A DNA stretch of 64,000 nt from Takakia lepidozioides (Eukaryota > Streptophyta > Takakiopsida > Takakiales > Takakiaceae), in the NCBI GenBank assembly GCA_030704615.1, contig CM060732.1:9610001-9674000 (forward strand), written 5' to 3'. The notes below the pieces were generated by a model. It saw only the letters and a program-made list of their open reading frames with translations, was not told where the DNA came from and searched no databases. The translations under genes were made by a program, and so were the position numbers. Of this stretch, positions 11,401-21,467 are shown in pieces (the first letter of the stretch is position 1; the number at the start of each line of letters is the position of its first letter).

Positions 11401-11903
11401 AACACCAACAGTGGTGCAAAAAGCAGCAGCGCAACCACCATAGCAGCAATCATGTAGCAAAAATGAAAACATAACAAGTTTAGGAAGTATGGAGAGCCAT
11501 GCAACAACAATGAAAACAAATGCAACCATTGCCTAAGAATGACATGCACAAGCAGCCTTCTCCAGAGCTGCCGGATTTGCACACGCATTGCAAACAATCT
11601 AAGGTTCAGTCAACTATCTAAAGTTCACTCATAAAGCAAAGCCAGGATGAAGATGCAGAAACAAAGCGAGGTAACGAAGCGAAAGCAAAAAAGAAATCGA
11701 ACAAACCGAAAGCAGAAGTGGCTTGCCTGAGAGTACTCGGCTTCAGTTGGCGCAGGTTGTGAGCAAGACACTGGAATCTCCTGCTGGAGCTTCAGTTTGG
11801 CCATGCGAGAGATTGGCCGTCGTCCGTAGTACAGAGCTTTCAACTTCCGCCGCGGTCTGGATCTGAGGTCTCTCTCAGGAGAGCCACGCCCTTCAGGCGG
11901 CAT
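5478..11903 (-). CDS. ParB-like / DNA amino-methyltransferase fusion protein, 10 exons (copy 1)
   Basis: Exons, all minus: 11903-11727, 11379-9938, 9819-9630, 9527-9243, 9157-9032, 8936-8722, 7828-6703, 6614-6350, 6265-6067, 5937-5478. They sum to 4485 bp, 1494 residues plus stop, with phases agreeing at every junction; introns are GT-AG except intron 1, which appears GC-AG. Residues 1-60 are basic; about 60-390 are charged and disordered; 397-540 resemble ParB/sulfiredoxin (IPLCRLVSL, FRDGYRMGSAAFYV, DGNHRLLAW). A conserved helical region follows to about 812. The methyltransferase fold has the beta-class order: CDMILLDIPDG (1096-1106, at the DPPY position), LLDDGGCVVVLA, RTRSPAFIQTL, then the AdoMet loop DLTCGTGASMWAG (1270-1282) and VFAFEPD. 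The tail is acidic. The catalytic motif is DIPD rather than D/S-PP-Y/W, so activity is uncertain. Paralogue at 40434-45644. Probable site of action: nucleus, on DNA (inferred). Confidence 0.85.
7856..8625. repeat. 95/190-bp tandem array in intron 6 of copy 1
   Basis: Eight monomers of about 95 bp, alternating between two variants so the true period is about 190 bp (8147-8336 and 8337-8526 are almost identical). Each monomer holds GGCGCCGAATTTCCA-type half of the window-wide palindrome and is bounded by CCGAAAATGGCTAAGTCCC, whose complement closes the previous monomer, so monomers can fold on themselves. The array sits in the intron between residues 811 and 813; the same intron of copy 2 contains just one palindrome (about 42855). 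Frames through it (MAKSLDGNRAWNW...) are spurious. Confidence 0.93.
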
Positions 11904-12116
11904 AAGTCCCAGCCAAAAAGATCTCCTTTTTTGGGGTACATGCCTGGAATACCATGTTAAGCCAAGTATAGCATGAGATTTAGGGTACGTGTCCAGGAAG
12001 CCATGCGTCGCCAGCCCGAATAATAACCGACGGCCGTCGACATTTATTGCCCAACTGCGCAATTAAATGTCGGATGAAGCCCTCCATGTCGGAAGAAAAT
12101 CGACGAAAACAGTCCC

Positions 12117-14250
12117 GGAATTTCCCTCACGCAGGTAATTCGGAAGCGCGCGGATGGAAATCCGGCGCCGAATTTCCATCCGCGCAGGTAGGGCGGTTCG
12201 CCAAATTTCCTTCAAGCAGGTAATTCGGATGCGCGCGGATGGAAATCCGGCGCCGAATTTCCATCCGCGCAGGTAGGGCGGTTCGCCAAATTTCCTTCAA
12301 GCAGGTAATTCGGATGCGCGCGGATGGAAATCCGGCGCCGAATTTCCATCCGCGCAGGTAGGGCGGTGCGCCAAATTTCCTTCAAGCAGGTAATTCGGAT
12401 GCGCGCGGATGGAAATCCGGCGCCGAATTTCCATCCGCGCAGGTAGGGCGGTGCGCCAAATTTCCTTCAAGCAGGTAATTCGGATGCGCGCGGATGGAAA
12501 TCCGGCGCCGAATTTCCATCCGCGCAGGTAGGGCGGTGCGCCAAATTTCCTTCAAGCAGGTAATTCGGATGCGCGCGGATGGAAATCCGGCGCCAAATTT
12601 CCATCCGCGCAGGTAGGGCGGTGCGCCAAATTTCCTTCAAGCAGGTAATTCGGATGCGCGCGGATGGAAATCCGGCGCCGAATTTCCATCCGCGCAGGTA
12701 GGGCGGTGCGCCAAATTTCCTTCAAGCAGGTAATTCGGATGCGCGCGGATGGAAATCCGGCGCCGAATTTCCATCCGCGCAGGTAGGGCGGTGCGCCAAA
12801 TTTCCTTCAAGCAGGTAATTCGGATGCGCGCGGATGGAAATCCGGCGCCGAATTTCCATCCGCGCAGGTAGGGCGGTGCGCCAATTTCCTTCAAGCAGGT
12901 AATTCGGATGCGCGCGGATGGAAATCCGGCGCCGAATTTCCATCCGCGCAGGTAGGGCGGTGCGCCAAATTTCCTTCAAGCAGGTAATTCGGATGCGCGC
13001 GGATGGAAATCCGGCGCCGAATTTCCATCCGCGCAGGTAGGGCGGTTCGCCAAATTTCCTTCAAGCAGGTAATTCGGATGCGCGCGGATGGAAATCCGGC
13101 GCCGAATTTCCATCCGCGCAGGTAGGGCGGTGCGCCAAATTTCCTTCAAGCAGGTAATTCGGATGCGCGCGGATGGAAATCCGGCGCCGAATTTCCATCC
13201 GCGCAGGTAGGGCGGTGCGCCAAATTTCCTTCAAGCAGGTAATTCGGATGCGCGCGGATGGAAATCCGGCGCCGAATTTCCATCCGCGCAGGTAGGGCGG
13301 TGCGCCAAATTTCCTTCAAGCAGGTAATTCGGATGCGCGCGGATGGAAATCCGGCGCCAAATTTCCATCCGCGCAGGTAGGGCGGTGCGCCAAATTTCCT
13401 TCAAGCAGGTAATTCGGATGCGCGCGGATGGAAATCCGGCGCCGAATTTCCATCCGCGCAGGTAGGGCGGTGCGCCAAATTTCCTTCAAGCAGGTAATTC
13501 GGATGCGCGCGGATGGAAATCCGGCGCCGAATTTCCATCCGCGCAGGTAGGGCGGTGCGCCAAATTTCCTTCAAGCAGGTAATTCGGATGCGCGCGGATG
13601 GAAATCCGGCGCCGAATTTCCATCCGCGCAGGTAGGGCGGTGCGCCAAGTTTCCTTCAAGCAGGTAATTCGGATGCGCGCGGATGGAAATCCGGCGCCGA
13701 ATTTCCATCCGCGCAGGTAGGGCGGTGCGCCAAATTTCCTTCAAGCAGGTAATTCGGATGCGCGCGGATGGAAATCCGGCGCCGAATTTCCATCCGCGCA
13801 GGTAGGGCGTGAGCCAAATTTCCTTCAAGCAGGTAATTCGGATGCGCGCGGATGGAAATCCGGCGCCGAATTTCCATCCGCGCAGGTAGGGCGGTGCGCC
13901 AAATTTCCTTCAAGCAGGTAATTCGGATGCGCGCGGATGGAAATCCGGCGCCGAATTTCCATCCGCGCAGGTAGGGCGGTGCGCCAAATTTCCTTCAAGC
14001 AGGTAATTCGGATGCGCGCGGATGGAAATCCGGCGCCGAATTTCCATCCGCGCAGGTAGGGCGGTGCGCCAAGTTTCCTTCAAGCAGGTAATTCGGATGC
14101 GCGCGGATGGAAATCCGGCGCCGAATTTCCATCCGCGCAGGAGGGCGGTGCGCCAAGTTTCCTTCGAGCAGGTAATTCGGATGCGCGCGGATGGAAATCC
14201 GGCGCCGAATTTCCATCCGCGCAGGAGGGCGGTGCGCCAAATTTCCTTCG
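12117..14250. repeat. 85-bp satellite upstream of copy 1
   Basis: About 25 tandem copies of an 85-bp unit, highly homogeneous apart from T/G changes in GGCGGTTCGCC/GGCGGTGCGCC and a few 1-bp losses. Each unit contains the near-palindrome GGAAATCCGGCGCCGAATTT flanked by GGAT/ATCC, and a spacer with CAGGTAGGGCGG and CAAGCAGGTAATTCGGATGCG. It begins about 210 bp upstream of the copy-1 start codon and runs into the assembly gap, so its true length is unknown. Because 85 is not a multiple of 3, long open frames across it are artefacts. Confidence 0.95.
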
Positions 14251-14750
14251 NNNNNNNNNNNNNNNNNNNNNNNNNNNNNNNNNNNNNNNNNNNNNNNNNN
14301 NNNNNNNNNNNNNNNNNNNNNNNNNNNNNNNNNNNNNNNNNNNNNNNNNNNNNNNNNNNNNNNNNNNNNNNNNNNNNNNNNNNNNNNNNNNNNNNNNNNN
14401 NNNNNNNNNNNNNNNNNNNNNNNNNNNNNNNNNNNNNNNNNNNNNNNNNNNNNNNNNNNNNNNNNNNNNNNNNNNNNNNNNNNNNNNNNNNNNNNNNNNN
14501 NNNNNNNNNNNNNNNNNNNNNNNNNNNNNNNNNNNNNNNNNNNNNNNNNNNNNNNNNNNNNNNNNNNNNNNNNNNNNNNNNNNNNNNNNNNNNNNNNNNN
14601 NNNNNNNNNNNNNNNNNNNNNNNNNNNNNNNNNNNNNNNNNNNNNNNNNNNNNNNNNNNNNNNNNNNNNNNNNNNNNNNNNNNNNNNNNNNNNNNNNNNN
14701 NNNNNNNNNNNNNNNNNNNNNNNNNNNNNNNNNNNNNNNNNNNNNNNNNN
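14251..14750. other. Assembly gap (500 N)
   Basis: Exactly 500 N, the size of a placeholder gap. The left side is the 85-bp satellite, the right side is GGCTGTG-rich LTR sequence, both hard to assemble. The right end of the copy-1 element and the distal end of element A's 3' LTR must lie here. Confidence 0.99.
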
Positions 14751-15058
14751 TGACGGGCTGTGTGGGCTGTGTGGGCTGTGACGACTGTGACGGCTGTGTG
14801 GGCTGTGACGACTGTGACGGGTGTGTGGGCTGTGACGACTGTGACGAGCTGTGTTGGCTGTGTGGGTTGTGACGACTGTGACGGGCTGTATTGGCTGTGT
14901 GGGCTGTGACTGCTGTGTGGGCTGTGTGGGCTATGTAACCCGCCTCTACAGTGCGCTGCTGTCACCCCTAAGGTTCCTGTTTGTCTCAGTCTGTGCAAAA
15001 ATTAAGGGCACCCTACAGATCCCGTATAAGTGTCTAAGTCCCCTACAGTCCTCTAACA
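14751..15058 (-). repeat. 3' LTR of Gypsy element A (partial)
   Basis: On the minus strand the LTR starts TGTTAGAGG at 15058, directly after a polypurine tract, and matches the 5' LTR at 34646-35655 with only about three differences over the first 130 bp, which suggests a fairly recent insertion. Positions 14751-14935 are degenerate repeats around GGCTGTG(TG)/GACGACTGTGACGG. The rest of the LTR lies in the gap. Confidence 0.9.
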
Positions 15059-15060
15059 TT

Positions 15061-15075
15061 ACCCCTTCCCCCCTC
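15061..15075 (-). other. Polypurine tract of element A
   Basis: On the minus strand GAGGGGGGAAGGGG followed by TAA and then the LTR start TGTTAGAGG. This is the expected plus-strand primer immediately upstream of a 3' LTR and fixes the element's orientation. Confidence 0.88.
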
Positions 15076-15096
15076 AAAAAGCCGTGTCCTCACGGT

Positions 15097-16312
15097 TTAC
15101 TGTTTCCGAGTAGCAACCCTTTGTGAGTGAGCACCTTGTTGACGTTGAGAGTTTCGTGGTGGGCTGTGTGTACGAGCCCGAGGTCTGTCTCTGGTTGATG
15201 GAGATGGTTGATCACTACCTGGGTAAGTGAGGCCTTCTGGAGGTTGATATCGAGGTAATCTTTCCGGCATAGGAGATCCCCTTTGTTTCTTCTCTTCCAT
15301 CTGAATTGCATAGTCTTCTCCCATGTCAAAAGAATTTTGTGAAGAAACAGTTGTATCAGAATCCTCATCGCCTCTCAGGTGTTTTAATTTTCGAACTTTT
15401 TGTGAATCATCTGGGGCATACAATGCTGTCCTACCATGTCTGGAAGTTTGCATTTTACAACCTGGTGTAACCGTTGAACAGCAAAATTGGTGTAGACACT
15501 GAGCTCCTTGTCTGTCCAGATGAGTGGGGTACCAATTACTGGTGCCGCGTGCAAGTATTTCCATGCGATATGTCCCTTATAGAAAATGTCATCAAGTCCG
15601 AATTTCTGTGTTGACAATTGTTGCAGGCTGCTTGAAACCATGAACGAATTTGAGAATCCTTTTGTATCATAACTTTTGGGTCATATAGGTACATATGAGG
15701 TGGCACCGAAGGTAATACCCAATGATCTCCACTGGAGTAACTTTGAAAGCGTGCTTGCATCTTTTGTTGCTCTATGTGGTAACGTATCAGGAAACAAGCA
15801 GCGTAGTATAGCCCGCACCCCATGACAATACTTGCTATCTCCTTGGTCTTGGTATAAATGAGTCCATGTACAACCTGGAAAGCAACCAATTCCCTCAACA
15901 TGGTACCTGCCTCGTGCCAGTATTGTGCAAAGTGATGATCTTCAATATGTCGATTGTTTGGAAGAACTTTAGTCCTGGTTGCCACTGGCAGCCAGATACG
16001 CATGATTTGGTAGTAATGTGCGAATGACTGCGGAGGACTAAATTCTTTCCAAGCCAAATCCAACATGATGGGAATTTGGTTGAAGGGCATAATCATAGCC
16101 CTACTGTACTCCCTGGCAGCTAGAGTTTTAGGTGGGTTAAAAGCTGCATTGCCCCATACCTCCGGCTGTGGTGGCTGTGGTGTGGTTGTAGTAACCACAG
16201 GTTCAGCTACTGGTACACTGACCTGTTGTGGTGGTGGTGGTACTGGTTCCTGTACCATTGGCATCTCCTGCACCTCCTGTGAAGACTGAAAAGCCAGAGT
16301 TCTGGCTTGCAA
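15097..16312 (-). pseudogene. Post-polymerase ORF, C-terminal part (element A)
   Basis: Continuation of the element's additional ORF, in two frames. The first part carries a Pro/Thr-rich linker and then a globular-looking section (NAAFNPPKTLAAREYSRA, HYYQIMRIWLPVATRTKV, VMGCGLYYAACFLIRYH). The second part (15097-15564) is Arg/Gln/Ser-rich and ends just before the polypurine tract. I recognise no domain. One hydrophobic stretch (YYAACFLI) is too short to claim a membrane segment, so an envelope role is not supported. Confidence 0.5.
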
Positions 16313-17885
16313 ATAAAAGCCATTAGCTGTTCCTGAGGGATATAGACTCTTTGGTCGATGTTTGAAGTGAGGTCTTCCACTTGAGTCTGGAGTCCGTCTA
16401 CATCCTCTTGTAACTCTGCTATCCTACTATAGACATTGTCTATAGTAGTTGTGGCAATGTTCTGCACCTGCAGTCTGAGCTCATTCATCTCGCTTTGGGT
16501 GAGCTTCCGTGGGCTTTTGCCCTCTACTGGCCCTTGTGCTAACCAGACCTGCATAAGGCTGTTATCCACCAAGCTGCTTGTGGTTCCCCTGAGAGTTTGC
16601 TCCTCTCTTAGCTTATACAATTCCAACTGCTATTGTAAAGCCTTCATGCGCTTCGCCTGTGGCTCAACCAATTGCGCATAGGCAGCAAGTAGATTATTGG
16701 CTTCTTTCGAAGCCTTGTTACTGACCGCGATTTCATTTCTATTGGCCACGATGGTTTGTTGCAACTCCACGATGTATTTCTCATTCTCAGCTTCCATCTG
16801 CCTGTATTGCTTGAAAGTATCTTCATTGCGACAGATTGTATTCTTCATATCGACAATGAGCTTCATGTGCTCCACATTCTCTTCTTCTGCCTTCGTACAT
16901 TTTTCCGCTTGACTGTTTATTTCTTTTGTTGATTGGTCAAGCATAGTTGTAAATGTAGCGCATTGTATCTCCATCCTGTTATGCACTGTCTGCAACTCCG
17001 TATGTAGTGCATTCAGTTCTTGCAACTTGCTTTCATGCTGCACCTGCATTTGGTATAGCTGTTGCTTATGTGCTTCGTGCAACTGGTCTTGCGCAAGGCC
17101 TGCCTCAATCAATTGTTGCTTGGCCAATTGCAAAGCCATTTCTGTATTGGCCAAGTCCTGCTTCATCTTGAGAGTGACCTCTTCATCGACCTTGTTTGAA
17201 CACTCAGTGGCAAGTCGAGCCTCAAACTCCTTCCTGAGTTCTTCTTTCAAGGCTGTCAATTGGGTAATTGGAACATGGGTTTTGACATAAGTCCCCAACA
17301 AATTAAGTGTCCTGCCTATGGAATTCATCAGCATTGCCTGTTGAGGGTCATCATGGTGAGGTTGCTGCTGTTCCTCCCGATCTTCAACAGTATGATGTCT
17401 CACTAACCATTCAGACCATTGTCCCACCGGATTTTCTTCCTGAACTACTTCATTATGACCGGTGCTACAGTGTCATGGCCTTCCGCCTGTGGTACCTCCG
17501 ACACAGGTGTGTGCATTATATGTACCTCAGGATTTTTCTTGGGCAACTGTTGCACCTCTGGGATTTCTGTCTGCTTGACCAGACCAGAATATTCATAGAG
17601 AAGGTCCCCTTTCTCTATTTCCGCCACTATCTGTTCTGTAGTTGGAATATCTATCCCTTCACTTTCCAAATCTATTATTTCGGGTTGAGCTGCATGGATA
17701 ACTTGTGACCTTGTGACAAGTCGTTCAAGTGGCTGTGTTGGTTGTGATGCAGAAGTAACTTCTTCCTCCCTCTCTGAAGGTCCTGCTTCCAGTAATAACA
17801 TTCTTTTGTGCTGCTGTGCCCCTCCCTGGTCATGAGCTTGGGAAACATTATCATGCGGAATCCGTGAAGCCAGTGGATCCGCCAC
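16207..17885 (-). pseudogene. Post-polymerase ORF, coiled-coil part (element A)
   Basis: The segment 17427-16630 encodes about 265 residues dense in Glu, Gln, Lys and Leu in heptad-like order (KEELRKEFEARLATECSNK, KLQELNALHTELQTVHNRM), a long coiled coil. A single TAG at about 16628 interrupts it; the same frame goes on as QLELYKLREEQTLRG to 16207 with another predicted coil. Upstream (17885-17445) is an acidic, Pro/Thr-rich stretch in another frame. A long coiled-coil protein after integrase suggests a structural or multimerising role, for example in the particle or in transport; that is a guess. Confidence 0.6.
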
Positions 17886-19061
17886 TACAGTCTTTCCCTT
17901 CTCTGCCTCTTAGTCTCGGGTTGTGCTGCTAGTCCACCCTCACTGTGTGAAGAGCCTTGCTCTTCCATTGCAGTTGTTTCTGGCTCAAACACTCCCATTT
18001 CCTTCCTTTCTTGTGCATTAAGTATGCCAGAACTAAGGATTATTTGAGCAATGATTGGGCCAGACACTATGATAGGAGATTTTGCGGTAGTACCTTGTAA
18101 TCTTTTCATCTCCTCTACCAGTGCGTTGTACATTATGTCCGCCCATGGTACCTCTTGTCCCTTCAAGCCTTTGAGGATTTCCTCTGTGAAGGATCTGCTC
18201 AAATATTGTTTGGTTCTGTTTCAGGGCAATCAGAACGTTCAATACTTGGCCTATGTCTTTTAACCCTGGGTACACAGCTTTGGTACAAGCATAACCCTGA
18301 GTTTTAAAGAAACTCCCTTCTTGGAATAAATCCCCTATTTGCAGTCTTTCTCTGTGTTCCTCCACATACACATGACCTTCTGGCAATCGAAACAATTGCT
18401 GGAGGTATAGGGGAGTAATCATTAATTCAACTCCCTTCACCGTTGTTGTTCCTGTCTTTGGCTCAAAGTTCTGCAAAAATTGTAACATGTACTGTCTATG
18501 GTGTAGTGTCCAATCCATGCTTTGCAATCCTTCCAATCTCAGCTCTCTCAGTATCTTTATCGCCTGTGGGGTAGCCATCGTTTGTTTCTGCAGAATTGTG
18601 GTGCTCTTCACCCTGATTTCCTCCATTCCTCTCACTCTCTTCATCTTAGACTCACAGAACTGCTTTGGCTGTAACAACTGCAGGAATGCCTGTAGTGCAC
18701 AAAGCAGAAACGTATGGTTGCCGCAGAAAGCTATGGGTAATCTCTTGTAAGCCTGCGGGGCTTGCAAGCATTGTTCAAGAGAAAAGCTCTGCTCTTTCGT
18801 TTCGTGTCTCTGCCATTGCGTAAATAATATTGCGAGCGTATAGTCTGTTAGTTCCTCCATAGTTTCCAAGTTATAGCATTTATGGCATGTCCTGTCGAGA
18901 CGCCCGTTACTCAGAACGACGCCGCCTCTTGCGCTTAATTTCCCTCCATTTTCTTGATCATTTCTTTGGTTTTCTATTGGCTGTATCCGCTGTGACTGGA
19001 TTTTAACTTTTATCTTCTTTAGTGGACTTTCCCTGTTGGATAGTCCACTAGGATCACACAT
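17885..19061 (-). pseudogene. Post-polymerase ORF, N-terminal part (element A)
   Basis: Begins MCDPSGLSNRESPLKK after the minisatellite; then ELTDYTLAILFTQWQRHE, a helical region, and a conserved-looking stretch VELMITPLYLQQLFRLPEGH reminiscent of the plant-mobile-domain / retrotransposon-associated ORFs of higher plants, although the similarity is weak. A frame break near 18130-18200 separates it from the next part. The beginning of this ORF is also present in element C (51172-51500), where it is fused in frame with the integrase C-terminus through the minisatellite, implying one long polyprotein in the ancestor. Confidence 0.55.
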
Positions 19062-19334
19062 GCGACATGAATTCAGTTTTCTGTACTTGCCGTTCGTTCT
19101 GTTTCCCTTTTTCCGTATTCATTAATGGGCCCGCCTTTCATCCTTTTGACGGCCGTTCTTGTCCTCTTTCTTTTTGACACCTGTCCTTGCACTTCATTCT
19201 CTGCTGTGTGTCGCACCCTGACCTCCACGTGTCTATTTTTAAATTAATTTCCGTTTCTTCTTCCTTCAGCCATTTTCCTGAAGTTTTTATGTGTCCACTT
19301 GTCACTGATTCTATGGATCGTGTAACTTTAGTAG

Positions 19335-19850
19335 GCTGTGTTGAGCTGTGACAGGCTGTGTCATACTGTGTTACGCTGTGATAGGCTGTGTTGCCCTGGG
19401 TAAGCTGTGATAGGCTGTGACACGCTGCGGTAGGTTGTGATAGGCTGTGTCACGTCGTGACGGGCTGTGATAGGCTGTGTCACGCCGTGATGGGCTGTGA
19501 TAGGCTGTGTCACGCCGTGATGGGCTGTGATAGGCTGTATGACGCCGTGATGGGCTGTGATAGGCTGTGTTGCGCCTTGCTGGGCTGTGATAGGCTGTGT
19601 CACGCCGTGTTGGGCTGTGATAGGCTGTGTTGCGCCTTGCTGGGCTGTGATAGGCTGTGTCACGCCGTTGGGCTGTGATAGGCTGTGTCACGCCGTGTTG
19701 GGCTGTGATAGGCTGTGTTGCGCCTTGCTGGGGCTGTGATAGGCTGTGTCACGCCGTGTTGGGCTGTGATAGGCTGTGTCACGCCGTGATGGGCTGTGAT
19801 AGGCTGTATCACGCCGTGATGGGCTGTGATAGGCTGTGTCACGTTTGTTT
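19335..19850 (-). repeat. 30-bp coding minisatellite between integrase and post-polymerase ORF
   Basis: About 16 copies of a 30-bp unit, plus strand GGCTGTGATAGGCTGTGTCA followed by CGCCGTGATG. In the element's frame it encodes DTAYHSPSRR repeated. Element C has the same array at 51595-51835 with about 7 copies and an unbroken frame through it. Unit length is a multiple of three, so copy-number change preserves the frame; a few units here have 1-2-bp losses (about 19670 and 19730). Confidence 0.9.
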
Positions 19851-21467
19851 TGCCCACCCCGGTCATATATACTGGGCCTAGCGACAAGTGTTCCATACTC
19901 TGTTCGTAACACTGGTGCAGCCCGTGACTGCTCTTGCGGTTCAACATGCAAATCATGCTGCAGGGGTTTGTCATGGATACCACTGTACCCCTTCAACTTA
20001 TTTACATTGACTCTTCCCAGCATTTCTTTGTTAATGGTTTGTAACATGGCTGTGTTGTTATCATACATCTTTTGGATGACATAAGGTCCTTTCCATGGTG
20101 ATTTAAGCTTAGAAGCTTGAATCTTTCCTTTCTTCTGCAACCATAGAACCAAATCCCCCGTCTTAAAAGTCTTTAATTTGCCTTCATCAAACTGTTCCTT
20201 TCGCTTCATCTGAATTCTGGTCATATTATCGGCTGCATCAGCACGTACTTCTTCCACATGGTATAATTCATGTTTCCTGACCTTGATGGAGTCTTGCAAT
20301 TCCATTCTTTTTCCCCACTCCCGTTCTCATGGTAGGTAACAGGAATTCCACTGGAAGTAAGGCTTCCATACCATAAACTAATTGGAATGGTGTATACTTT
20401 GTGGTGACTTTATACGAAGTCCTGTATGACCATAAAGCTGTCAGCAGCTTTGTATCCCAATCCGTTCTGTTTGCATTGACTATCTTAGCCAAGATAGTAC
20501 ATAGTATTTTGTTGGTAGCCTCTGCCTGTCCATTACCCTGTGGGTAATATGTTGTACTCTTTCTATGCACAATCATAAACTCTTTAGTCAATAACTCAAT
20601 GGTCTCATTCATGAAGTGACTTCCTTGATCACTGATAAATTCTAAGGGACATCCAAATCGTGTAAGTATGTTCTCGTACAGGAACCTTGCTGTGGACTTG
20701 GCTGTGTTGTCCCTCAAAGCTTTAGCTTCCACCCACTTTGTAGTATAATCAGTGGCTGTAATTATGTACCTGTTTTGTGTATTCTTGGATGGTGGATTAA
20801 TTGGTCCAACAAAGTCTAGTCCCCATTTCTGAAATGGTTCCGTAGGCATTGTAGGATGCAAGGCCATTCTTCCAGATCTCTGCAAAGGTCCTAGCCTCTG
20901 ACATTCATCACACTTCTGACAATACTCATGTACATCTTTGAACAAAGTAGGCCACCAGTATCCTGCGAGTAGTATCTTTCTACTGGTAGTCTCTTCTCCA
21001 AAATGACCTCCAGCCACTCCTTTATGAACTTCCTCCAAGACTTTATTTACTTCATGGTGGTACAAGCATCGTTTTAGTACTCCGTCAGGTCCTAACTTAT
21101 ACATTCTGCTTCCTACCATAGTATAAAGTAAAGCTCTGATAGCAATTCTCTTCCTCTGCTCCTTACCATAACTAGGTGGGCACTGACCATGAACAAGGTA
21201 GTATCTGATTGGCCACTGCCAATCTAACCATTCATCTGCACTTCCTTGCACCTCCATTACAAATAAACTCGCATCAGGTAACTGATCGTCCACTCCTGTG
21301 GCGGCCTCTCCTGTTGTTAGTCGAAACAAATGATCTGCCACAAGATGCAAACGGCCAGGCTTGTAAATAACCTCGAACTCAAACTCATGCAAGATTATTA
21401 ACCACCTCGCTATCCTTCCACTTATCAAAGGTTTGTTCACCAGATATATCAGAGCCTGGTGATCCAC
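19851..21467 (-). pseudogene. RNase H end and integrase of element A
   Basis: From the right: end of RNase H (DHQALIYLVNKPLISGRIARW), then the integrase zinc module (HHEVNKVLEEVHKG, ECQR with CQKCDEC), WGLDFVGPINPPS with the first catalytic Asp, FISDQGSHF with the second and GNGQAEATNK with the catalytic Glu. The C-terminal domain follows (YKVTTKYTPFQLVYG, GDLVLWLQKKGKIQASKLKSPWKGPYVI). A 1-bp frame break near 20290-20320 splits the last part into a second frame. It would insert the cDNA into chromosomes. No chromodomain follows; instead the frame enters the minisatellite. Confidence 0.92.

Larger units (their letters stand above)
5257..14250. mobile_element. MULE-like element carrying the intact ParB-methyltransferase gene
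   Basis: Inferred unit: a MULE1-type terminus at 5257, the 10-exon gene on the minus strand, then an 85-bp satellite that runs into the 500-N gap. No transposase is present inside, so it would be non-autonomous or a cargo element. The right terminus is not visible and presumably lies in or was lost at the gap, so a target-site duplication cannot be shown. The second element at 37094 has the same order (terminus, gene, palindrome array, gap). Confidence 0.6.

Noticed and set aside
11380-11529. 50 extra N-terminal codons before exon 2 of copy 1
   Set aside because: Hydrophobic, not conserved in copy 2, and preceded by the acceptor TCAATCACAG; they are intron 1 sequence.
12637-14250. Long open frames across the 85-bp satellite
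   Set aside because: The unit is not a multiple of three and frames exist on both strands; they follow from the absence of stops in the repeat.
13910-14998. Frames of 196-362 codons spanning the N run, and others at 47625-48311
   Set aside because: They are mostly unknown residues from the gap.
15536-15860. Envelope-like protein with membrane segments in element A
   Set aside because: Only one short hydrophobic stretch is visible; no signal peptide or convincing transmembrane helix.
19330-19860. The GGCTGTG-rich minisatellite as a copy of the LTR
   Set aside because: It shares the heptamer with the LTR repeat tracts, but unit length, order and flanks differ, and it is coding in element C.
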